From Periplaneta americana (taxonomy: Eukaryota; Arthropoda; Insecta; Blattodea; Blattidae): 64,000 nt of DNA. The DNA is taken from NCBI RefSeq assembly GCF_040183065.1, contig NC_091121.1, forward strand, positions 37,237,287 to 37,301,286. Reading direction: 5' to 3'. Both the position numbers and the translations under genes were made by a program. Positions 53,846-62,457 of this stretch are shown piece by piece. The notes below the pieces were generated by a model. That model did not search any database, had not been told where the DNA came from, and saw only the letters and a program-made list of their open reading frames with translations. Position 1 is the first letter of the stretch, and each line of letters begins with the position of its first letter.

Positions 53846-54193
53846 TCACCTTTTAATGTTTCATGAGTGGCATGTAGTATAATGCCGTTTTATGTTATAC
53901 AACTGTTTCCTCGTAATACTTGTGAACAAATCATACATTTAATATTCTCATCATATTGGCAGCAAAAAAATGCGTCCTCTCATCCTACTTTAAACTTTCG
54001 TTTTTGTAGAGGTACATGGTTTCGAGAGAGACATTGGACGATACGCCATTCGCAGGTCAGAGACAAATAATGGAACGGAGTTTGACTCCAGTGAATGAGA
54101 GGGTGGGGGTTGGGGAAGGTAGGAAGTAAGAGAAACGCACATCTATCATTGCTAGCCACAATGTGCTCGTGAGTCACATTTTCGCCACGGCTG
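53168..54193 (-). mobile_element. Non-autonomous hAT element, copy 2 (inverted)
   Basis: Perfect 8-bp target duplication CTCTACTG (53160-53167, 54194-54201). Ends CAGCCGTGGCGAAAATGTGA and its exact inverted counterpart at the right (TCACATTTTCGCCACGGCTG). The minus strand at 53416-53600 reads LFATTYVCEKLFSTMKIVKT then KFRSRLTDKCLRNQLRLAVS and DIIPDFETLSQ, the hATC end. Near-perfect ends and duplication indicate a recent move. Microsatellite at 53774-53845. Confidence 0.94.
53774..53845. repeat. (GAT)n-(AAT)n microsatellite inside hAT copy 2
   Basis: A few GAT units followed by about 22 AAT units; sits where copy 1 has (ATC)n. Confidence 0.95.
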
Positions 54194-54201
54194 CTCTACT
54201 G

Positions 54202-54440
54202 TATTTGGTAACGTGTACAAGTGCAATGTCGAAACACCAGTCGTATTATTTGCATTCACCATTGACATCCTCTGATGTTGAACGGTCGTTCTCAAAATAT
54301 AAAAACTGTTTGTTCATCGCCGCAGGACGTTTCAGTTCGCAAATCTTCGGATGTACGAGTATTTTGTTATTAATTGTAATACCGGCAACGAAATCGAAGA
54401 AGACGGAACCTTGCATGTATAATGATTGTATTCATGTACT
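54202..54440 (+). pseudogene. hAT C-terminal fragment, right half of an interrupted element
   Basis: Bridging the hAT insertion, the frame runs VPKRDALL | YLVTCTSAMSKHQSYYLHSP then LTSSDVERSFSKYKNCLF (hATC block), then decays (GRFSSQIFGCTSILLL). Same N-to-C shortcut, start motif joined to hATC without a catalytic middle, as in the 2176-3215 element. Confidence 0.65.
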
Positions 54441-54729
54441 TTATTTTCAATTATAACCAGACTGTACTACATTTGTTTATGCCCGCAGTGTGTGCCCAGT
54501 ACCGAGTGTGTAAAAGCTATAGTCAATGCTTGCGTACATTGATTGCTGAAGTATCACGGTTCCACCTTCTACGTATAACCTATGCAGGAGCGCGTATTTT
54601 AACGACTTTATGGCCATTTAAACAGTTCTAGAGAACACTGATATTGAATATTGTGTAATCAATGACTCTGTATAGTCATCACGTAGTTTGATATTAAATA
54701 ATTTAATAATCTGATTACTTTGTACTATA
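54441..54729. other. No recognisable gene
   Basis: AT-rich; last 31 bases (AATTTAATAATCTGATTACT...) recur at 47361. Confidence 0.4.
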
Positions 54730-54731
54730 TA

Positions 54732-55810
54732 CAGAGACATCATATTATTTTTACTTCAATTTTTATTGTACCTGAGTTTTTCAATGTACTTCACTCCCAC
54801 CCCTTCTACTAATGAAGTTAAACCGTCCTCCACACAGATCCAAGACCGCATATACAGTCATAGTAGCTTACGGTCATAGTACACAGTACGTTCCAAAAAT
54901 ATGTTCGCGTTTTCCAGTGACGAAAGAGCTTTCAATATTGCATCAGTTTCGCACAGGTACTGTCGTCCATTTGCCTACGTCGTATTCCGGTTTTCCCCAC
55001 CTGCTTCTATTCGCCTCTCTGTAAAGGCTAGTGGCTGGGCTGTCTTAGCTCTTTTCTGAGAACATTAATTTCTGTTAGGATTTGAACGTCTACGTAATTT
55101 TGTACTCATAAAACTGTTTAAAATAACTTAAATAAAAGGGCCTCGTTAAGTAATTAACTGTCACGTGATTTCCCCCCCTTTCTACGATCCTGCGATATAA
55201 CCACTTGGACGGACAGTAGATAGCATGTCTGAGTAATTTTATCTTTTCGGATCGGTTAGAAGTGAAGATTGAATTTACAGTACGTAAAGTACTATTTTAT
55301 AGAGTAAGTACAGAATTATTTCACCATGAGTTACTAGTACAAAGGACGAAACTGCTAACTGGAATTACACACATTAGAACTGAAGTCTGTGTCGAAATGA
55401 ACGGCCACTATTTTGAAAAATGTGTTTAAATATCCATATTATGATTATTTTTCAATCCAACTTCATTCTCTATTATGTACGCTAATGTGCTGTAGACAGT
55501 ATTACACTGCATAATGAATACGTCCGCATGGACAGTTCAGTTTGTGAGTAAAAACACTCATTGTTAATACTGTACTGTATTTTGATTAAACAAAAATCTA
55601 ATGAAAATTATCAAACTCAAAAGCGTGATATTTCCTAGTTTACGTAAATGGATGAACTACTTTTCTTCCCTCCTATACCTGATTTGTTTGTTTATTACGC
55701 CAGTATCATCGAACTCCAGTCGTGGAAGGGGGTAGCAACCGTTGATCCAAAGGTTGGCCTATAGCCAGGTTAATATTAGAAATGTTAGTAAAAATAAAAT
55801 AATGTCCCTG
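54732..55810 (+). mobile_element. Tc1/mariner-like element, copy e
   Basis: CAGAGACATCATATTATTTT to AAAATAATGTCCCTG between TA dinucleotides (54730-54731, 55811-55812), 1079 bp. The + strand at 54898 reads MFAFSSDERAFNIA then a frameshift. No DDE domain. Confidence 0.85.
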
Positions 55811-55823
55811 TACTTATAATAAA

Positions 55824-55878
55824 GCCACCAACGTAGCTCAGTCGGCAGACTCGCTGGCCTGCTGATCTGGAGCTGCGA
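55824..55878 (+). mobile_element. SINE type 4, head fragment
   Basis: GCCACCAACGTAGCTCAGTC then GGCAGACTCGCTGGCCTGCT and GATCTGGAGCTGC match 48128-48180; the rest is lost. Confidence 0.8.
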
Positions 55879-57005
55879 ACATGCAATTAAGTTTGTACAA
55901 TTTTAACCCTCCTGCTACCGAGTGGGGTAACAGAATTACCCCACTGCTGATTTCTCAATATTATTTTAGTTTTTCGTTGTTTATGTTAATAAATACAACA
56001 TAAATGTATGTTAATAAAGCTTTTTTGTTTCTGTTCTTTTTATTTTGTAAATCATCTCGAACCCCCTCAGCTGTCTATACGACCACCACTTTGCAAAGCA
56101 TTGATATAGAGCATTCTAAGACTCGCGTATTGTACCACTAGTCTGAACAATATTGTCTTCTACGCTTTCTTCATGTTGTCTGAATATTTGCACGTATTTT
56201 ATCCGACTCGACGTCCCCACATTTCCCCTCTTCTGAGATTTTTATTGGAGATTCTGACCAGAATGGTGCCTTCGGCTGAATATTCCGTTGACATTCTTGC
56301 CTAAGCCACACTCCTCCTGCGACATGCATTATTCCAGTAAGTGTCAGCGATATGTTCAACCTAACAAGTCAATTCATGTACCCATGAAATCAATCCATAT
56401 TATTCATTTAGTTACACAATAATCAAATTCATTTGTTATATTCTTTCATTCACCAATCCACCCGTCTATCTACCCAGCAAGAAAATCGGAATCAATATAC
56501 CAATGAATCAGTTAATCAGTCAACCAATGAAATTATTAATCCAGTCTAAACGAGTTCATTTACGCAACTATTCACAAATCACTAAAGATAGCAATTTACC
56601 CACAGAGACTACAAGGTTAGGTATGCATAGAGTGTCGTTGTGCGCACGAGAAACATATCCCCATTCAATTGCTGCGATAGAAGACACATTTCAGTTATAA
56701 TCTGGCCATACCTCAGGCTGCACGTCATTCATGACGTAACGATAGTCTAAGTACAACTAACCTAACATCCTCATGTTGTGGTATAAATTCCTATCTTTAC
56801 TAATCATCTACCCACTCACATTTTCATTCGAATATCTAATCCAAAAGTTACCCAAGGCCTTAAAATATAGCTTATTCCATCATATTATCATTCAAATTTA
56901 GTTTTTTGATTAATGCACATGATATTGTATTGTTAGGAGAACCTGAATTTTAAATCAAATCCCTCACTTCGAAGTTATTATCGCTAATAGGTACTGGTAT
57001 GCAAC
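55879..57005. other. No recognised gene; one strong hairpin
   Basis: GTGGGGTAA-CAGAA-TTACCCCAC (55922-55944) is a perfect 9-bp-stem hairpin just after TTAACCCT (55903). Otherwise AT-rich with no family recognised. Confidence 0.45.

Positions 57006-57052
<47 letters not shown>
57006..57052. repeat. (AAT)n microsatellite
   Basis: About 15 AAT units. Confidence 0.96.
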
Positions 57053-57054
<2 letters not shown>

Positions 57055-57329
57055 TTAAATATTTGAAAACAGACCATTCAGGTATATCTGAATAAGATTT
57101 CCATATCATTACAATTTTTAAATATTCAACATCTTTGATTATAATCAATAATTATTTTCGGTTATTAATAACAACAGACAGAAATATATAAGTGATCAAA
57201 TTTAAAACAGAGTATAGTTTGCAATGTTATTATTTACTGAACATAACATATTTTCAAGTAAATCCAAATTATACATTATATTCGAGAGCATAATCCTTTC
57301 TAACCTTAGGGCTACTTATCAATGTCACA

Positions 57330-57660
57330 CTTTAATTTCAAGAGGTGGTCAAGAATCTAAATTGAATATATTTGATAAAAAGGTATTGAGAAAAACATCT
57401 CAACCACTTCAAGATGTTATTATCCGAGAATAAGAAAAAAATAATTATCCCACCGAATTATTAATAAATGGGGTTCACATTACTGATCAGAAAGAAATTG
57501 CTAATGCATTTGCTAATCAATTTAAATCGATTCTAAACCAGCCTAATTCTAATCTCTGTTTGTTAGAAATAGAGAAATTTACAATCTATAACAGTATCTA
57601 GAAGTAATTTCAAAAATAAAAGCAATACTTATTATTTAAATTAATAGATCATGTGATGAG
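57330..57660 (+). mobile_element. Two small LINE scraps
   Basis: 57355-57432 reads LNIFDKKVLRKTSQPLQDV, like the 'FE.KVLR.IF' segment of RTE-like LINEs. 57450-57560 reads PTELLINGVHITDQKEIANA then FANQFKSILNQP, like the linker between endonuclease and RT in CR1/Jockey LINEs. Both are short and low-confidence. Confidence 0.4.
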
Positions 57661-57769
57661 AGCTCCACAAAGTCACAAAAGAAACCCTCCCCGGCAAGAA
57701 GATCACTGAGAAACCCATGTATGAGATATTCAGACTAGATAGGGAAAATGAAGAAGATAAACGTGCAAA

Positions 57770-58310
57770 TTTGAAATGAGGCAGTAGAACAGTTTCAAAT
57801 ACATGGGGTGTACTATTAGCAATATCAGCTGCTGCCAGGAAGTCAAAAGCAGGATAGAAAAGTCAAAGGAAGCTTTTAATAGAAAAAGAAAAATTTTCTG
57901 CGGATCTCTTGAAAAAAAACTAAGGGAGAGACTAGTGAAGTGCTTTGTGTGGAGTGTGGCATTCTACGAGGCAAAAAAAAATGACGAAGTGAAGAGAAAC
58001 AACTAGAAGCATTTGAAATGTGAATATGGAGAAGAATGGAGGATGTGAAATGGACAGACAGAATAAGAAATGAAGTTATGCAAGAAAGAGTGGATGAAGA
58101 AATAATAATGCTGAAATTGATCAGAGAGAGAAAAATAAATTGGCTGGGACACTGGCTAAAAAGAAACTGCATGCTGAAAGATGGATGTACTGGAAGGAAC
58201 GGTGAACAGTGCGGAAACTAAGAGATAGCCGAGAAGTAGGAAAGTTTGGAGAATGCTGGGTTTGCAGTAAAAGACCTGATCTTAGGCAGAAAACTATGAA
58301 TGAGGCGAGA
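57770..58310 (+). mobile_element. LINE D 3' fragment
   Basis: NEAVEQFQIHGVYY-like start (frameshifted), then EVKSRIEKSKEAFNRKRKIF, RLVKCFVWSVAFYE, MEDVKWTDRIRNEVMQERVD then EEIIMLKLIRERKINWLGHW and LKRNCMLKD. Same order as 10150-10560. A-rich slippage (AAAAAAAATG) breaks the frame. Confidence 0.82.
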
Positions 58311-58418
58311 ATTTTTAAACTTTTTAGACATAATTGATTGCAAAAATATTTGATTGGATAGAATAACGTAGCGCAATATTTTTTGTTCCGCATCGAAAAG
58401 TCTTCACGTCATGTAAAC

Positions 58419-58419
<1 letters not shown>

Positions 58420-58491
<72 letters not shown>
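58420..58491. repeat. (AAT)n microsatellite
   Basis: About 24 AAT units, no LINE end immediately beside it. Confidence 0.97.
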
Positions 58492-58492
<1 letters not shown>

Positions 58493-58735
58493 TATAATAT
58501 ACTTGCATTTAGCTTTCTATATAGTTATATATGACACTCGAAATTTAATATTATTTCTAATGTTATAAGTGTCTATATCACTAATTTGTCAACATTAATT
58601 TATAGTACCATAATTATGAAGGATTGTGATATTTATCTACATGAAAATACATTTCTATCATTGCCAACATTATACGTCATTAGAAGACAAATTTAATTTA
58701 TAGAAATAAAAATAAAAATTTTTGTCCAAGTCTTA

Positions 58736-59351
58736 AGGGAACATTCCACTAAGAAAGACAACTTTTTTCCTAATAATTTTTAAACCAGATTTTGAGAGGA
58801 TGTTTACTATGTAAATGACTAACAAAATCCAAATTTTGAACTCCCATATGTTTCTAGCTCTCTATTTTTTTATTTCTTTCTATTCTTTTTACAAATATTT
58901 TCAAACCCAAGAATTTAGTACAAGATCTCAATTTTTAAGTTTGCATTTTATTTGGTTACATTCACAAGACGTAGAAAAACATTTCTATGCATTCATTTTA
59001 TGAAATATCTCATTTATTCACTTTCAATTTTTTTAAATTTGAAAATGTTATTTTTTATCACATATAAAAATATTAATAAAATAAACTAGAAGTATTTCTT
59101 ACAAAATAAATTCATAGAAACATGCAGCTATCTCATAAATACTTACAGTAAAATTTTCATCCAGATTGATGGCTATTTATTGTAAGAAAGTTGGTGTTGA
59201 ATAAAAAAAATAAACTTACGGATAAATGAATTTGGAAGTAAAATTAATATTTAAGTAACACATACCTACTAAAATTCTCGTCTGCTACATTCATCTAGTA
59301 ACTTCAGGGAACTAACTTTAGAACAAAAAGTTGTTAGACTTGTAACCAGAA

Positions 59352-59414
<63 letters not shown>

Positions 59415-59458
59415 TAATGAAAAAATAATTTTGACAGCTGTTTAAGTGCCACGTCCCC
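58736..59458. mobile_element. Possible PIF/Harbinger-like MITE with an A52 tract
   Basis: Left AGGGAACATTCCACTAAG and right, reverse-complemented, GGGGACGTGGCACTTAAA agree at about 10 of 14 core positions with a one-base shift; TTA lies on both sides (58733-58735, 59459-59461). No coding sequence. Weak; the AT-rich interior prevents a firm call. Confidence 0.35.
59358..59410. repeat. Poly(A) tract of about 53 bases
   Basis: Uninterrupted A run; no retroposed mRNA body recognised upstream, so microsatellite-like expansion is as likely as a poly(A) tail. Confidence 0.97.
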
Positions 59459-59461
59459 TTA

Positions 59462-60837
59462 CAGCCTTAATTAAAAAAATAAACATATTTGTAATCAGAA
59501 TTGAACTAAATCCATTTAGGGTGTGAAAATGTACATTCTAAAGAAATGAAATAACCGATAAAATGTTTTCTTCATATCAGTGGAGTCTCCCCTTATGAAG
59601 AAGTCTCACATTAATGGAAATTAAATATGAATTTTGTATAAATGTATGTATTTATATATCTGAAAATTTTGTTTATAATTTGGAGACTTTACTCAAAATT
59701 CTACAAGCTGAGGTTTCGTGATTTTATAGTCTTGATATTTTCTCACGTCTACCATGACATGACAGAAACATTTAGGCCTGTAAGCCACCTTGGAAGCAGA
59801 CAGAAAATTCACTGACCACATTTTCCTTGGAATTACGACTGCCTGTCGAACTCTGTTTGGCTAAAATTTGAGGAAAGTATTATCTCATAAAGACGTGACA
59901 TTTGAACATAACCTAAGCAAACTTGACCCACGTCTGCTTCTACTAGATTAGAATGCCATTGGACGGTGAAGAGAAGACCATTATTTGAGCAAGACCCCCG
60001 CGTCTGAAATAGGGGCCGGGAGAAGTACGAAGGGACTAGGAAGGAAGAGGAGAGGAAAAAGAAGAGAATGAGAAAGGGGACAGACGGAGAAAGAGTGAGA
60101 CAGAGAGTGAGAGTCATCTGGTCATGGCAGGTTTTGAAGAGCTAACGTCGAGATGAAAGGAAAATATGGAAATAAAAAAGAAGACTTGATGGGTCCGTGT
60201 ACCTCATGCACGAGGACTTAATGGAACGGCAGGAAATGCGAGGTGGAGGAGAGTGGAGAGGAGAGAATGTTTGTGAGGAAGGAACCTCATCCGGGCACAC
60301 TTCACGCCAATGCATTTCCTGGAAAGATTTTTTACCAAGAAAAAAATTTAAAAAAGGATCCTTCAAGGAATGCTTTTACTAAAAAATACCCGAGTCCTGG
60401 GGTGTCCATAAACTATTTTCTGTGTCCATTATTTAAGTTTAAAGGTGGGGAATGAAATCAAGTTCCTTTCTTTTCATTCGTCCCTCTTGCATGAGTTATC
60501 TGAACGTGTGAGGCCATCCCAAAGAACTTGAACAGAAATATAGGCTATATCCTGGTATTTGTACAACAATCATGTGCACCCTATCGGCGGGGAGGTTTTA
60601 AGGAAAAGAAAGAAAGGGGAGAAGAATTGATCCGTATGGGAAGTTATAGAATCTTAAATGCAGTACACAGATGGTTAATAGTTGTGACTTCCCCAAGACT
60701 AACAAAACTACAAAAATTTCTTCCCACAAACATATTGGTTATAAATGAAGCATATATCAATCGCATTTATGAAAATAAACATAGGGAGTAAATTCAAATC
60801 CAGAATATATGGTTGTGATTTATAAATGATAATAAAA
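59462..60837. other. No recognisable gene; purine-rich tract
   Basis: 60000-60115 is strongly purine-biased on the + strand (GGAAGGAAGAGGAGAGGAAA and similar). Short frames over it are low complexity. Nothing else recognised. Confidence 0.45.
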
Positions 60838-60890
<53 letters not shown>

Positions 60891-60891
60891 T
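60838..60891. repeat. (AAT)n tail of minus-strand LINE A
   Basis: AAT units abutting the LINE A 3' end (ATTTACTTACTGGCTTTTAA). Confidence 0.96.
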
Positions 60892-61783
60892 TTACTTACT
60901 GGCTTTTAAGGAACTCGGAGGTTCATTGCCGCCCTCACATAAGCCCGCCATTTTTCCCTATCCTGAGCAAGATTAATTCAGTCCCTATCATCATATCCCA
61001 CCTCCCTCAAATCCATTTTAATATTATCTTCCCATCTACGTCCCGGCCTCCCCAAAGGTCTTTTTCCCTCCGGTCTCCGGTCTCTATATGCATTTCTGGA
61101 TTCGCCAATACGTGCTACATGTACTGCCAATCTCAAACGTCTGAATTTAATATTCCTAATTATGTCAGGTGCGGAATACAATGTATGCAGTTCTGTGTTG
61201 TGTAACTTTCTCCATTGTCCTGTAACTTCATGCGTCTTAGCCCCAAATATTTTTCTAAGCATCTTATTCTCAAACACCCTTAATCTATGTTCCTCTCTCA
61301 AAGTGAGAATCCAAGTTTCACAACCATAAAGAACAACCGGTAATATAACTGTTTTATAAATTCTAACTTTCAGATTTTTTGACAGCAGACTGGATGATAA
61401 GAGCTTCTCAACCGAATAATAACAGGCATTTCCCATATTTATTCTGTGTTTAATTTCCTCCCAAGTATCATTTATATTTGTTACTGTTGCTCCCAGGTAT
61501 TTGAATTTTTCCACCTCTTCAAAGATAAATTTCCAATTTTTATATTTCCATTTTGTGCAATATTCCCGTCACGAGACATAATCATATACTTTGTCTTTTC
61601 GGGATTTACTTCCAGACTTATCTCTTTACTTGCTTCAAGTAAAATTTTCGTATTTTCCCTAATCGTTTGTGGATTTTCTCCTAACATATTCACGTCATCC
61701 GCATAGACAAGAAGCTGATGTAACCCGTTCAATTCCAAGCCCTCTCTGTTATCCTAGACTTTCCTAATGGCATACTCTAGAGC
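60888..61783 (-). mobile_element. LINE A (RTE-like), best copy
   Basis: Minus strand: [20 protein letters not shown] with intact catalytic [24 protein letters not shown], then after one frameshift [120 protein letters not shown] and DLREVGYDDRD. The most complete post-RT domain of this family here. It is cut at 61783 by a hAT terminus. Confidence 0.9.
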
Positions 61784-62457
61784 AGTGATCGCCAAAAGCT
61801 GTGTCGCGACACATGCCCCTGCCTCCACTCAAGCGTAACCATGGCAGCATATCCCCACCCTCTGTTTACAGCCTTCACTTCGGTATAAGACAAGACATTT
61901 ATCAGCAGCGGACGTACACATGTTATGTTGCAAGTGTGTGGGATAATATGTTTCGATGTCTTTTCCAAAACAGAAAACAGATAATATGTAAGAACTTAAT
62001 TTTAAGGAGCATGAGATCACAACTATTTCTTTTGTGCAGATAGCAAAAATATGAGATACTTAATTTGTTGTAAACTTTTAAATTAAGTATAAAAGAACAA
62101 TGTACGTTGTCATTATTCTTCTTGATATAAAGACTACCACGCCCTTACCTGTAAATTGAATATTTCGTTAATAAACGAACAATAAACAGTGTCGGCTTCT
62201 TTGTCTTAATCGGGGTAAAATACTTCGACTTTTTTTCTGACGTATGTAGTGTAATTTGAATATTTCATTAATAAACAAAGAACAAAAATTATCAGCTTCT
62301 ATGTCTTAATCGGGGTAAAATAATTCGACATTTTTTTTTAAGTATGTAGTGTAATTTACTACTTCGTGACCAGCCTGGTACGAATATACGATCTGCTGAT
62401 GTTCTTTACACGTTCTTTTTATGATAAATAAGAAAATATATTTTATTATATTAATAA
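61784..62457 (+). mobile_element. hAT element left part, cut by Helitron
   Basis: CAGTGATCGCCAAAAGCTGT is a hAT-type terminus. It breaks LINE A at CTCTAGAG (61776-61783), a candidate 8-bp target copy. The inverted right end and second CTCTAGAG are not found before the Helitron at 62458, so the element probably continues beyond the window. No transposase frame. Contains a 100-bp tandem duplication at 62150-62349. Confidence 0.6.
62150..62349 (+). repeat. 100-bp direct tandem duplication
   Basis: Two units starting TGTAAATTGAATATTTCGTT (62150) and TGTAATTTGAATATTTCATT (62250), each containing TGTCTTAATCGGGGTAAAAT; a third start (TGTAATTTACTA) follows. Confidence 0.9.

Noticed and set aside
60142..60455. 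Overlapping frames on both strands around 60.2-60.4 kb
   Set aside because: Purine-biased sequence keeps several frames open; no motif or codon signal supports a gene.
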